DNA of 64,000 bases from Collybiopsis luxurians FD-317 M1 (Eukaryota; Basidiomycota; Agaricomycetes; Agaricales; Omphalotaceae): the NCBI GenBank assembly GCA_000827265.1, contig KN834749.1, positions 1,663,500-1,727,499 on the forward strand, read 5' to 3'. The first letter of the stretch is position 1; the number at the start of each line of letters is the position of its first letter. Positions 1 through 10,920 of the stretch are shown here, in pieces. The translations under genes were made by a program, and so were the position numbers. Under the pieces are notes generated by a model. It was given only the letters and a program-made list of their open reading frames with translations, did no database searches and was not told where the DNA came from.

Positions 1-1100
1 GGGTTTCAATACCAAACTGAGCTCAGCGGGCTTAATATATAAGTGCGCCTTGTTTGCTTCCAGTTGATGAGAAATCCTAGGCCAGTGCTCAACGACACCA
101 ACGGTGAAGTGGTCATCTCGAGCTGGTCCAAGTTTTCTTGATCGGCTGCCAGGTATTGAGAATAGCGCATTGATTGGAAATTGGACAGGCATTTCGGGAA
201 AGAGATCATCTCGAATGAGACTGGGCTTCCTGTAGATCATCCAAACGTTCATGTTCTCTGGTTGAAGCTTTATAAGGTGAGTCATAACCTGCTCTCATCC
301 CTGCGACGCTGAATTTAAACTAGGAATTCATTGAATCTCTGGATGCGAATGATAATGGAATATCGCAATATCTCAGCGATCTCAAACCGCGGTATCGAGT
401 ACGCACGGACCTATCTAGCCGCGTTGCCCACTTGAATCCCCCTTGGAATAAACCGCTGGACGCACAGGGCATGGATGTAACTACTTTCTCTTCTCTCCTG
501 GAGATTCTCTTAGTGCTCCCTTTTAGGCTCAATTCGAAAAGGCTTCTTCTCTTACAGGATCTGAGTTCATTAACCGCCTAGATTATTACGTCAATGCCTG
601 GCTTCCAGCTAGAGATCTTCTCGTGGACGCTATCCAGAACAGCAAAGCCGAGGTTGACCCATCGGGGAAGATCATCCTCTTGGAAAGTTTTTTACCGTGG
701 AAGGTATGTTATACAACCTGTTCCAAGCAGAAAGACGTGAACGATAGATATCAGGAACATCTTTTTGACTTGGAATCTGAAAGTCCACCCTCAGCAACTC
801 CTGTAGCGACGTATGTCATCTACCCTGATGAAACGGGCGGCAACTGGCGGGTGCAAGCTGTTCCTCTGGCCCCAGAAAGCTTCGAGAGCAGGAAAGCTCT
901 TCCAGAAAAATGGAGGGGTTTGCGAGACGAAACTTTGAGTGAAACTAGCGGGATTGCGGGTGGTATTTTTGTGCATGCAAGTGGATTCATTGGAGGTGCG
1001 AATGAGTCTCGTGCAGCAAAATTAATATACCGATCAGCATGCAGGAAACAAAACGAAGGAAGGCGCTCTGAAAATGGCCAAAACTGCTTTGGAAATGTAG
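1..1100 (+). CDS. MYG1: MYG1-family exonuclease (UPF0160), 3' part
   Basis: C-terminal part of MYG1, a DHH-type nuclease family reported as a 3'-5' RNA exonuclease acting in nucleus and mitochondrion. The window opens inside the gene at TKLSSAGLIYK. After an intron at about 43-188 it continues with HFGKEII, then a helical middle region, and a C-terminal region with YVIYPDETGGNWRVQAVP and IFVHASGFIGG, both MYG1 signatures. The last intron (GTGCGA...GCATGCAG) joins IGG to NKTKEGALKMAKTALEM and a stop at 1098-1100. The last exon is 1045-1100. The N-terminal catalytic DHH motifs lie outside the window. Family assignment is strong. The final exon and part of the last intron are repeated at 2189-2264 beyond an N gap, so the 3' end sits in a doubtful assembly region. 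Confidence 0.9.
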
Positions 1101-2007
1101 AATGGTGTAAAGTTTCAAGTTTGTTTCCAGCTGAAAAGTTGCATTTGGGCAATTTATTCTAAACCTTTGCTGTACTCATAAGATTGTGCTTGCGCTAACA
1201 CTAGTAACACGCCCTTTTGGCGTGCACTTACAAACACAAGGTCCGAGCGTTGTCCATGCGACTTTCGTTTTCGTTATATCTTCACCTGCATAGGATCCTC
1301 TCCGGTTTAAGGGCAGCTCGATGGTGCCTTTGAGACGCATCTTCCCTCGCAAACTTTTTGCTCCCAAACCCGAGTTCTTACCTTTACCTAACCAGAAACT
1401 ATCTACAGATAGAAGAAGGCGTAGAATGTCCAGTAACTCTCGGGGACACTTCCATCCCTTCATCTTTTCGGCCATGACATTATGTGCGGCTGCCGAGCTA
1501 GGCCTGACTGCGTTCCTAATCAACGTAGGAAATGCGAATGGAACTTGGTCGAGCTCGAGGTACCATGCATTGTCAGTGCTGCAGCTAAACGCATTTCGAA
1601 CACTTTTTTATGCACTAATACTATCCTATAGATTGATTATGTTTACATTTAATTCTTCATGGACACTTCTTTTCTCTTCGGCTTATATGCTCTACCTGTT
1701 TGACGGAGCAGCGAACTTCCTCGCCAATATAGCCAGTTCTGTGATTTGGATCTTGCTTACGGGCATTTTATGGGGTACAGCTGCGGGAATAATGCACAAC
1801 ACGAGGACCGGTGGATCCTGTCCGAATGCTCCTACACTTTCTAGGTACGTTTACATTTCTGAAAACTTGTAATGGTAAAATGTTAATATTTCAGTTAGAT
1901 GTAGACAGTCTTTGACAATCGAGGCGTTTGGATGGACAGAATTTGGGCTTTGCATAGTAAATGTACTGGCGACTTGTATGTGGATCTATACGAGCCGTCC
2001 CAAATTT
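1025..2007. repeat. Copy 1 of a 983-bp perfect direct duplication
   Basis: Bases 1025-2007 recur at 2189-3171 with a constant offset of 1164 and no difference that I could find. The block holds the end of the MYG1 last intron, the MYG1 last exon and nearly all of the MARVEL-like gene. The second copy starts exactly at the edge of a 20-N gap. This fits two contig ends that should have been merged, or two haplotypes of a dikaryon placed in tandem. Confidence 0.95.
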
Positions 2008-2031
2008 AAGCTATCATGCACCAGGGGTTGA
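1426..2031 (+). pseudogene. MARVEL-like membrane protein, copy 1 with altered 3' end (probably artefactual)
   Basis: Same gene as the entry at 2590-3207, with exons 1426-1571, 1632-1844 and 1899 onward. It is identical up to base 2007 (residues TSRPKF). After that the sequence departs, and the frame reads ten other codons at most before a stop at 2029-2031, instead of the HSRDGDSRRMI tail of the other copy. The divergent tail runs into a short tandem repeat and then 20 Ns. I think this is the ragged end of one contig or an alternate haplotype, not a second working gene. A real truncated tandem copy cannot be excluded without reads. Confidence 0.6.
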
Positions 2032-2168
2032 AGCAGGACCTCCGCATACTCCACCAACCAACAGTCACAGCCAGATCTTTCTGCGTACTCTGCAAACCAG
2101 CAGTCACAGCCAGATCTTTGACACTAGTGAACTTTCCCAAGTATTCAGCCCCAGCAGCCACACAGCAC
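2008..2168. repeat. Sequence unique to contig end, with a 39-bp direct repeat
   Basis: This 161-bp stretch is found only after copy 1 of the duplication. The 19-mer CAGTCACAGCCAGATCTTT occurs at 2062-2080 and again at 2101-2119, a period of 39 bp. It looks like the entry to a minisatellite-like array that may have stopped the assembly. No gene is supported here. Confidence 0.7.
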
Positions 2169-2188
2169 NNNNNNNNNNNNNNNNNNNN
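2169..2188. other. Scaffold gap (20 Ns)
   Basis: Twenty undetermined bases. The round number and the perfect duplication on either side suggest a gap of unknown size set by a scaffolder. Confidence 0.98.
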
Positions 2189-3171
2189 ATATACCGATCA
2201 GCATGCAGGAAACAAAACGAAGGAAGGCGCTCTGAAAATGGCCAAAACTGCTTTGGAAATGTAGAATGGTGTAAAGTTTCAAGTTTGTTTCCAGCTGAAA
2301 AGTTGCATTTGGGCAATTTATTCTAAACCTTTGCTGTACTCATAAGATTGTGCTTGCGCTAACACTAGTAACACGCCCTTTTGGCGTGCACTTACAAACA
2401 CAAGGTCCGAGCGTTGTCCATGCGACTTTCGTTTTCGTTATATCTTCACCTGCATAGGATCCTCTCCGGTTTAAGGGCAGCTCGATGGTGCCTTTGAGAC
2501 GCATCTTCCCTCGCAAACTTTTTGCTCCCAAACCCGAGTTCTTACCTTTACCTAACCAGAAACTATCTACAGATAGAAGAAGGCGTAGAATGTCCAGTAA
2601 CTCTCGGGGACACTTCCATCCCTTCATCTTTTCGGCCATGACATTATGTGCGGCTGCCGAGCTAGGCCTGACTGCGTTCCTAATCAACGTAGGAAATGCG
2701 AATGGAACTTGGTCGAGCTCGAGGTACCATGCATTGTCAGTGCTGCAGCTAAACGCATTTCGAACACTTTTTTATGCACTAATACTATCCTATAGATTGA
2801 TTATGTTTACATTTAATTCTTCATGGACACTTCTTTTCTCTTCGGCTTATATGCTCTACCTGTTTGACGGAGCAGCGAACTTCCTCGCCAATATAGCCAG
2901 TTCTGTGATTTGGATCTTGCTTACGGGCATTTTATGGGGTACAGCTGCGGGAATAATGCACAACACGAGGACCGGTGGATCCTGTCCGAATGCTCCTACA
3001 CTTTCTAGGTACGTTTACATTTCTGAAAACTTGTAATGGTAAAATGTTAATATTTCAGTTAGATGTAGACAGTCTTTGACAATCGAGGCGTTTGGATGGA
3101 CAGAATTTGGGCTTTGCATAGTAAATGTACTGGCGACTTGTATGTGGATCTATACGAGCCGTCCCAAATTT
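2189..3171. repeat. Copy 2 of the 983-bp duplication
   Basis: Partner of 1025-2007. This copy continues without a break into the normal 3' end of the MARVEL-like gene and on to the MFS gene, so it is probably the correct version. Confidence 0.95.
2209..2264 (+). pseudogene. Orphan copy of the last MYG1 exon
   Basis: Identical to 1045-1100: 56 nt coding for the NKTKEGALKMAKTALEM end of MYG1, preceded by the same intron acceptor (GCATGCAG). No other MYG1 exon lies upstream on this side of the gap, so it is a fragment made by the duplication. Confidence 0.8.
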
Positions 3172-3207
3172 CATTCACGGGATGGAGACTCTCGAAGAAT
3201 GATTTGA
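2590..3207 (+). CDS. MARVEL-like four-TM membrane protein
   Basis: Predicted 167-aa integral membrane protein from three exons: 2590-2735, 2796-3008 and 3063-3207. The ATG opens with MSSNSRGHFHPFIF. Splicing the first intron (donor GTCAGT, acceptor CCTATAG) gives RYHALLIMFTFNSSWTLLF, and the second acceptor reads CAGTTAG. Four hydrophobic segments follow the order of fungal MARVEL-type proteins: an N-terminal helix near AMTLCAAAELGLTAFLI, a second in TLLFSSAYMLYLF, a third in IASSVIWILLTGILWG with the HNTRTGG loop after it, and a last in FGLCIVNVLATCMWIY. It ends with a short basic cytosolic tail. MARVEL proteins are generally linked to membrane apposition and vesicle sorting. The exact role here is unknown. 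Confidence 0.7.
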
Positions 3208-3373
3208 AGGAGTTTATATAATTCGGTAGCTAGTTGGCTAGAACATTCCATAAATGACCGGTTTCGAATTCGAGATGACGGAAGAACGGCCGTAAAGATT
3301 TTCCTGGGTCCTTGATTCAAATAATCCATTTCAGGAGTGTACTAGACTTGTTCCATCCTTTCGTCTTCCAACA

Positions 3374-5624
3374 ATGCCCGAGTCCAGTTCCACTTTTCTG
3401 GAGCCCCATAATCATTCTCATGATCATCGACGAGCATCGTGTGATGAACTTATCACCCAATCTTTTGAGGATTCGGACGACCAGCCATTAGATGAACAAA
3501 ACATCCTCGGTCGACGGAGCGTGCTGCTCGCAAACGCTGATAGCATATCGGGGGCTAGGCATAGACATTCTGAAGCTGCTCTCAAGCGTAGGGCGTTCTT
3601 CGTTAGGATCGTAGCCCTGCTCTGCGCATGTTTCTTGAGTGTTGGATCCCACTAGTGTGTTCGATTTACTCTCCTTTGGCTAAACGGGCTTGAACCTGGT
3701 CCCCGTGTAGTGCTAGTTACATCCTCGGCCCACTGAAAAGCAAACTCTCTAGAGAACTGGGCGCATCTAACACGGAATTTAGTTTACTCTTCTCTGCCTA
3801 CAGCTTGAACAGTACCTGGACCCCGCTCGTGGGGGGAATTCTTGCTTCTACCTTGGGTACCACCTTTACGAGCATCCTCGCAACAGGAATAATCTTTGGC
3901 GGCCAGGTACTTCTTCTCTTCGGTCAAATTTGGGGCAACATTCGTTTGATGGCGTTTGGTCTCTTTATATTTGGGTTGGGGGTCAGCCCGCTCGCCGTAA
4001 GCCCTTTTCAAATCGCTCAGCATTGACCTTGTTAACCGAATGATATGTCTATAGGTTGTCCAAGAGACTATCATTGTTCGCTTCTTCAAATCCCATGGCT
4101 TGGGTGTCTCCCTTGCTTTCGGACTCATCGTGGGCAAAGGGGCATCCTTTGTGTCTGCACGAACGTCATATCCCCTGACAGAGCATTGGGGTTCGCATGC
4201 TCCCTTTTATGTTGCTACGTTTCTCGCTGCGATGTCCTTTTTCGTAAATCTGTGCTATATCATGGCGTCGAAATGGCTTGTCGATGGGGCATGTGCGGAG
4301 CTGGAAGCTTCTGATATCTCAGAGGAAGCTAAGAAGAGGAGGTCGTTGCATAACATGTCTGAAGCCCAGGCGTTGGAAAAAGTGGCTAAAAAGAAAATGG
4401 TCAACCTCAAGGACATCACAAAACTTGGTGATGTCTTTTGGGCGTAAGTAGATTTCCCTGCTCCGTTTCAAACGTCACTAAATTGCGCCTTTGTAGCTAC
4501 GTCGGGCTTAATGTTATATGCGGAATGATCTGGTCACCTTTCACGCATTTGTCTAGGCGAGTTTCTCTATCATGTAAACGAACTCAATCATGCTAAATAT
4601 TAAGTATAGCAATATCATAGAAAAGCGATATGGAATGGGCGAAGAGGATGCTGCAAACACTGCCTCATATCTACTCTCCGGGAGTATCTTCCTCTACCCC
4701 GTGGTCAGTTCAGTTTTTTTAAGATGCCATTTCGGACTGATCCCATTTGACTCCCAGTGTGGATTTCTTGTAGATCGCTATAAAAACAAACCTATTGTCA
4801 TCCAACTCATGCTCGTTTCTTCCACGCTGACGTTGCTCGCATTTGCTTGGTTGATTCTGCCGGCGAACGCTACCGGAACTCCCATCCCCGCCATTACATC
4901 TTTTGCAATCGGTCACGGCTTCTCTCCCTGTATGTTCTATTTGTTTGGGCTCAGTCAAGTTTTTGTGTTCGACCATCTGCGCAGTGCTTCTTGTGGTCCT
5001 TGTACCTAAAATTGTCAATATCAAGTATGTATCTACGGCTCTTGGAGTTCACAAAAGTGTAGGTTCTTATTTTTCTTAAAGTGCTTCTGTCGTTTATTTT
5101 CTTCGTAGCTGGAACAGACGGGATCGACTATATTCCAAACTCTGGCGGGTATGGCTTTAGACAACCACATCAAGGACCCAGTCAAGGGCAAACCCGTAGG
5201 AATCGAATCGGCTATTCAACGTGTCCTTAATGTCTTCTTTGGTCTCAACATCTTGCACATCCTCATGATCGTGGGTTTAGCATACCTGCAAAAACGAAAA
5301 GATGTGGCGGATGAACAAGCGCAATTACACATGCAAACGTCTAGACGTTCGTCGTCGCCAAATCCATCTGCAAGGGTAAGCTCCGGCATTGACGCAGGAG
5401 AAATACAGCCCTTGTTGCAGGAGTCGAACGCCGGTAGTCGTTTGTATGCGGCCACTCCAGGATCGAGAATTAGGCGGTCTATGAAGGAGGAAGAGAAGAT
5501 GATAGCGGAGAGAAAAAGAGGAGCTATTTGTGCGATATGCAGCGCTGCATTGGTACTCTTCGCTTGGGTGCTATTTATGGGCACCGCCTATTCCAGATTG
5601 GGACTGGGGAAGAAGCATCTTTGA
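3374..5624 (+). CDS. Major facilitator superfamily transporter, MFSD1-like
   Basis: Multi-exon polytopic membrane protein. A polar His/Asp-rich N-terminus of about 75 residues (MPESSSTFLEPHNHSHDH) comes before the first helix (IVALLCACFLSVGSH). Recognisable pieces include WTPLVGGILASTLG, FFKSHGLGVSLAFGL, a basic central loop (EEAKKRRSLHNMSEA), GFLVDRYKNKPIV after an intron that removes a shadow reading, and VLNVFFGLNILHILMIVGLA. The pattern of a W/F-F-K motif before a conserved helix and an LVDRY-type loop resembles MFSD1-like lysosomal or general-substrate carriers. A late C-terminal helix (AICSAALVLFAWVLFMG) follows a Ser/Arg-rich loop. The substrate cannot be told from sequence. It ends at TGA 5622-5624. 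Confidence 0.75.
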
Positions 5625-5766
5625 ATCATCTAAGTTTCTAATGACTCTGGATCATGATGTACCGTTACGATTTGCATATACCTTAATGAGCACAGGACGC
5701 AAGACCACTGGTCCTCAATGTTATAAGAAATTGTGACGAGTTGTTCTATGTACCAGACATTCCTGG

Positions 5767-6957
5767 TCATCCTAAAATAGCCTCTTTAACCAGTCGAACA
5801 AAGTCATCTGCATCAGCGAGCTTGCCGGAGGCAGACAACCTCCACATGGTATAGATACCGCGAATGGAATTTTTAGTAGCCTCCTCCACACCTAAACCCT
5901 TCATAGATATTGATAGGGGAGCTTCCGGAGTCGGAGAGCGAGAACGATCATCCTCGTCATGTACTCCATTTGCTCCAATTACATTTACCATGTTACTATG
6001 ACCATTCACTGTGGTACAGACAACGTCGTTGGCTTTGGGTAACAATCCCAAGCAGGACGAGGTTGTGCGGGGAGACAGCGCGTTAAGTCGATCGCATAAA
6101 TCTTGCGGACGAGAGGCATCGCGGGGGTCTGGAGGAGGAGGAATATTGAGTGAGCCGTAAGATATCTTTATGACTTGTTCCAGGTCGTTGTCTGCGGAAT
6201 GATCGTACTGGTTTCCAAGACGAGCTCGGGCAAGAGTCTCGTCAAACGTTTCCTCAAAGGGAGTATCGTGTTTAGGCGTAGGAATAGTCGAGTCTGCTGT
6301 ACCTACTCCCCAACTTTTGAGCTTGGGGTACCTAAAAATGTGTGAACGTACGGCACCTTGAACACTAGCATACTGCTCCCAATAAGCGTCTTCTGACAGG
6401 TTGCCATCTTTGGACTTGCTTCTAGGAATGTGATTATTCTCGACGCCATATGAGCTCCAATACGCGTCGTCCTCGTCGCTGCTGCTGTCCGAAATAAGTT
6501 CAGAAAGCGGACTCTTTTGCTCAACTGCTTCGGCGACGGTGAAGGTGGCGTTAACGGGAAATGGCATCAGGGCAAGATCGTGATACTTCCAAGTTTCATC
6601 GACAGCATCCCAAAGAAATACCAAGCGAATTTCGGCAGATACGTGAGACGCCAAAGAGCTTAACTCCGCATGAGCAAAGACTGATTCTTCATCAGCGGTA
6701 TATCGAATGGCCTTGACTGGTTCATCGTCCCTGGCCGATGGCGGTTCCAACCCTTCCAGTCTGGTAAATGCCAAGTCGTTGTCTGAGGAAGGCCACATCA
6801 GATAACTCTTTACATCTGCTTCTGGAGAAAGGCCGAGAAAGTGAATCCTCTCTGCGAGTGGCCTGGAGATAAAATGCGCTGGAAGCGAGCAGAGGGAGGG
6901 GGGACAAATCTGAGATAGTATAAAAGCGACCGTCTCTGGCTTGAGAGCGGTGGACAT
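5767..6957 (-). CDS. Uncharacterised 396-aa acidic fungal protein
   Basis: Single open frame from ATG 6955-6957 with no need for introns. I do not recognise a named domain. An N-terminal half of mixed alpha/beta character (ALKPETVAFILSQICPPSLC ... VRLVFLWDAVDETWKYHD-like segments) is followed by an acidic Ser-rich linker (LISDSSSDEDDAYWSSYG), a second similar DAYWEQYASVQ motif, then a Pro-rich low-complexity region. The conserved-looking C-terminal helix KNSIRGIYTMWRLSASGKLADADDFVRLVKEAI is the part most likely to define a family. The repeated DAYW motif, about 35 residues apart, may be a short peptide binding site (inference). It is divergent from the surface-protein gene at 7089, with 131 bp between start codons and a CACGTG at 7055-7060. 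Confidence 0.7.
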   Translation of the reverse strand: MSTALKPETVAFILSQICPPSLCSLPAHFISRPLAERIHFLGLSPEADVKSYLMWPSSDNDLAFTRLEGLEPPSARDDEPVKAIRYTADEESVFAHAELSSLASHVSAEIRLVFLWDAVDETWKYHDLALMPFPVNATFTVAEAVEQKSPLSELISDSSSDEDDAYWSSYGVENNHIPRSKSKDGNLSEDAYWEQYASVQGAVRSHIFRYPKLKSWGVGTADSTIPTPKHDTPFEETFDETLARARLGNQYDHSADNDLEQVIKISYGSLNIPPPPDPRDASRPQDLCDRLNALSPRTTSSCLGLLPKANDVVCTTVNGHSNMVNVIGANGVHDEDDRSRSPTPEAPLSISMKGLGVEEATKNSIRGIYTMWRLSASGKLADADDFVRLVKEAILG

Positions 6958-7088
6958 GGCGGTGGATGAAGAGGGAACTTTGGTGGGTATATGGTAGCTG
7001 GTACTCTACTTATAAATCCTATACGGATCGCCGCAAGGTTCCGCCCAAGCTCCTCACGTGCTTCCTTCCTCCTTCGACTTTGCTCGCC

Positions 7089-7682
7089 ATGCTCTTCTTC
7101 CAGCATATTTTGTTTCTGTCAATTCTGGGCTTGGTAGCCAGTCAGGTATGCTACTTTTTTGTTTACTCAATCCCACTACTCTAAGCTTTTACTTTGTACA
7201 GAATTCAACCTCATCGGGAGGCTCTTCATCATCAAGCTCTGGTTCTGGAAACAGTACCAGTGCTTCTGCCCAGCTTTCAACTTCAGTAACAACTATTGTT
7301 ACTACCGATTCCAACTCGCAGACGTTCACTACAACTTCGTCAGCAGTCGTCACAATAACAAATGCTCCATCCTCCTCCAATTCTTCGTCCAATTCCTCAT
7401 CCAGTTCCAATGGAACCACCACGACGACACCCACAACCTATCCCTTCGCTTCAACTGGTACAGTGGATGGCGGAGGTGGCTCAGACGCCGCCCCTGACCC
7501 TGGGTGAGTCCCTCGCTCAAAATATCCTAGCCGTCTCTCACAATCCCTGCAGTCAGACTGGTGTGAATGGAAAATACGGACCACCTGATTCATATATCGC
7601 GGGTGCTGGTCATCTACTTGTCAATTCCATGTTCGTCACCGTCGTTTTGGGAATGGTTGGAGCCGGCTTGGTTGCTTTGTAG
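7089..7682 (+). CDS. Secreted Ser/Thr-rich, probably GPI-anchored surface protein
   Basis: Three exons: 7089-7145, 7202-7503 and 7553-7682. The N-terminus MLFFQHILFLSILGLVASQ is a clear signal peptide, cut near ASQ-N. The body is dominated by Ser, Thr, Asn and Gly with many possible N-glycosylation sites (NSTS, NSSS, NGTT), typical of a heavily glycosylated wall or surface protein. The C-terminus after the second intron reads GQTGVNGKYGPPDSYIAGAG and ends in a hydrophobic tail (MFVTVVLGMVGAGLVAL), which suits GPI attachment at a small residue before it. No enzymatic domain is seen. Low-complexity composition prevents a functional guess beyond surface localisation. Confidence 0.75.
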
Positions 7683-7908
7683 GATATGACTGTATGATGG
7701 ACTTTTTTATTTACGAAAGGGACTTTGCTTCACCGGCGGACTTTATTACAATATATTATGATTGTTCACATCGTATTTCAGTATTTTAGAATGGCATTCT
7801 GGACTTTTCTCCAATTTTATTTTGAGCAATGGTGCTGTCCTGGAGGCGGCCCGGCTTATTGTTCAATTTTGCCGGCAGCAGTATGCATCTCTCTTCGTTC
7901 ATCTCACA

Positions 7909-10900
7909 ATGGATGAACCTGCAGCTGAACCTGCTCTCGAATCTTCCAATCAAGTTTCTTTGTCTGACTCAGATGTCGCTGCAAGTACTCCAGCTCCAGC
8001 CCAAGACCCAGACCCAGGAACAGAACCTTCACGAACAGGAATAGAAACGGACACCACCATGGCGGAGTCCGCGACCGAATCAACAGAGCCAGAAGCAATG
8101 CATGTAGAAGCTGAACCAGAATCTCAGTTGACTGAGTCAGAGAAATTACGACTTCGTCTGCGCGAAAATCCACAAGATACCGAAGCCTGGCAAAGACTTA
8201 TTCTCGAAGCTGAAGAGAGTGGAAGCTTGGATAATATACGCGCTGCTTATGAGGCTCTCCTCAAGCAATATCCGAATACTGTCTGTCATGTCCAAAGACT
8301 CGTAAAAAAATTCAACTAACGGCTGTGATATTACAGCCATCTGCCCAAATTCGTTATATCAGTCACTTTCTGAACAATCAACGGACGTTTGCTGAAGCGG
8401 AAGCCCTTTTCAAACGATTCTTGAAGGTGACCAGTCCATCGGTGAATATGTATCGATACTATCTCACATACATAAGGTGTTCTTTTATCGCATGCTTCAT
8501 GTATCATGTTGTTGACCCATCACTAGACGAATAAATACGGGTTCCGATACACAATCCCGAGAAACTATACGCAAGTCTTATGAATTCGCCATAAACTCGA
8601 TCGGCAGTGATAAAGATTCTGGCGACATATGGAGTGACTATATCGCGTTTTTGAACTCTGGAGAGGTGCGTACTCTTTCTCTCCTCGTTCTTTTGTTCAC
8701 AGCTTATTGACTGTTGCCGAAGAATTCCTCGACTTGGGAGGAACAGCAGAAAATGGATATGGTTAGAAAAGCATATCAGCGTGCGGTACAGACGCCCCTT
8801 GAGAACATCGAAAAACTCTGGAGTGATTATGAATCCTTCGAAGTCAAGTTGAATCGCATCACCGCCAAAAAGTTCATGAGTGAACTCTCGCCAGCCTACA
8901 TGCAGGCTCGTTCGGTTGGGCGTGATCTGACGAAACATGTTTCTGCATTATATCCTCCTGAAGCACCTCTTCCTGCCAATGCCAAACCCGAACTTGCCTT
9001 GCCTATTGTTCCTACTTTCACCATAGCAGAAAGACAACTTGTCGGCAAATGGAAGGCATATCTCAAGTGGGAAGAGAGTAATCCACTCATGATTGAAGAG
9101 AAGGACAAGAAAGATCTTCACAACAGGATTCAGCTTGTGTACCGGAAATCTCTGGTTCGAATGCGCTTTTATCCGGAAATATGGTGTTCATCTTGTCTAC
9201 CTCTCGTGTAATATTGCAGCTGACCCAGTTGTCAATGTTGTTCAGGTTTATGGCGTACAATTGGACAAATAGTGTTGGAAAGCATGATGAAGCTTTGTAT
9301 CTGCTCAAGACAGGATTGGAAGCAAATCCTTTGAGGTGAGCGGGGAGTTCTTGTTCTTGAATAAGTATTGGCTTACCTAGTTTCAGTTTCCTTTTGACGT
9401 TCGCGTATGCGGAAGCACTTGAGGTTAAGAAGGACTACGCTCAGGTTCACACGGCTTACAACGATTTCCTCGAAGTACAAAAGAAACCGCTCGAGGAGCT
9501 CTCCCGTCGGATAGAGGAAGAAAGTGAAAGTAAAACCCCCGACAACGCTGACCACGATGAAAGTATTCTTGAAGCAGAACCTCCCGCAGACACTCTTTTG
9601 GCTGCCCTTCACAATGACCTTAACGAAAGAAAAAAGGAATATGCATTGACATACATAATGTACATGCGCTTTGCACGACGAGCTGAAGGAGTAAAGGCCT
9701 CGAGGAGCCTTTTCGGGAAAGCGAGAAGAGACAAATTTGCATCTTGGGAGGTTTACGAGGCGGGTGGTTCGTATCCAATCTTAAATTCGGTTTTATTTCC
9801 TGATAATTCATCTTAGCACTGATGGAGTACCATACAACACAAGATAAAGAGGTTGCCACCCGAATTTTCGAGGCCGGTATGGGGCAGCATGCAAAGGAAA
9901 AAGAGTTTGTCTTACGATATCTTACTTTCTTAATCTCTGTGAATGATGAAAATAGTGGGTGGTGTTCAATGTATCTCCTTTCTGATCCCTTATACTGCTT
10001 CGCAGATGCTCGTGCCCTCTTTGAGCGAGTTATTCCGACATTCAATCCGGAAGAATCTCGACCTATCTGGGAACGATGGGCTCGCTACGAACACCAATAC
10101 GGCGATCTCGAAGCATCACAAAAGATCGATAAGCGCATGGCTGAGGTATATCCAAACGGTTCGTTACGTCTACCTAATCACTTTTATGCACGTACCCACT
10201 GATTGTTGCGCAGATCCTCCCATAAAGCGTTTCGCTCAACGTCATATCTATCTTGGCCTGGACGCTATCGCTTCACGTGACATTGGTGCCAGAGTTAAAA
10301 AGGAAACGACCAACCGAGGGGGGGACTCCTTGACTAGTATATCCAGCTCCAGTGACCGATTATCGAGCTCGAGTTCCTTGTTGAAGCGTCAACCGTCGCC
10401 CGAGCATGAGAAGCGGCGTGGAGAACACGGGGGACACAAACGACAACGTAATGCGTCTCCCGCGAGAGACCGCGACCGCGATCGATGGGATGGTCCAGCT
10501 CGAAGGAGGTCGCCTGGACCGCCTGAAAAAGATCGCTCGTTCAGTAAACGACATGAAAAGGAGCGCGAGGAAGAAAAACCGGTGGTCCTACCGCAAGCTC
10601 TGTCCTGGTTCATTGGGCAGTTGCCCGCCCCATCCGCCTTCGATGGCAAGTAATATTTCGTTAGTGCGCTCTCAACTAATGCTGAGAATATGTACAGGAC
10701 CGGTATTCAGAACGGACGATTTGATAAATCTCTTCAAAAATGCCGTCATTCCAAGCACGACGAAACCGAAATCACCTCCGCCTCGATCAGGTTCGCTTTC
10801 CACGACGCTAGACTATCGTCGTAGTTCCTGCTAATTTACTTATTTTCAGCCGGGAGGCCTCCGCCTGACTATGGTCCATATCAGGGCCCAAATTCCAATC

Positions 10901-10920
10901 CTGGTCGCAGGCGATACTAA
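7909..10920 (+). CDS. RNA14: mRNA 3'-end processing protein RNA14 (CstF-77 family)
   Basis: Scaffold subunit of cleavage factor IA/CstF, which helps define the poly(A) site in the nucleus. The gene has about ten introns. The start MDEPAAEPALESS leads an acidic unstructured N-terminus. HAT (half-a-TPR) repeats follow: DTEAWQRLILEAEESG, AQIRYISHFLNNQRTFAEAE, WSDYIAFLNSGE, LWSDYESFEVKLNR, FVLRYLTFLISVNDEN, PIWERWARYEHQYGDLEAS. The suppressor-of-forked hallmark ARALFERVIP and KRFAQRHIYLGL are present. The C-terminus is Ser/Arg/Asp-rich (SPEHEKRRGEHGGHKRQR, ARDRDRDRWDGPARRRS), then a short segment around VVLPQALSWFIGQLPAPSAFDG that corresponds to the RNA15/CstF64-binding monkeytail region. The last exon ends NSNPGRRRY at TAA 10918-10920. 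The ATG at 7909 is the first in-frame one after upstream stops in the spliced model. Confidence 0.9.

Noticed and set aside
2189..3207. A true tandem gene pair of MARVEL-like proteins
   Set aside because: Perfect identity of introns and flanks, and a break exactly at the N gap, point to assembly or haplotype duplication.
3227..3275. tRNA-like A-box (TAGCTAGTTGG) and B-box (GGTTTCGAATTCG)
   Set aside because: The boxes are only about 33 bp apart and no cloverleaf can be paired around them.
6319..6356. Short intron in the 396-aa protein gene
   Set aside because: GT and AG sites exist but the intron would be only about 27 nt; the frame is open without it.
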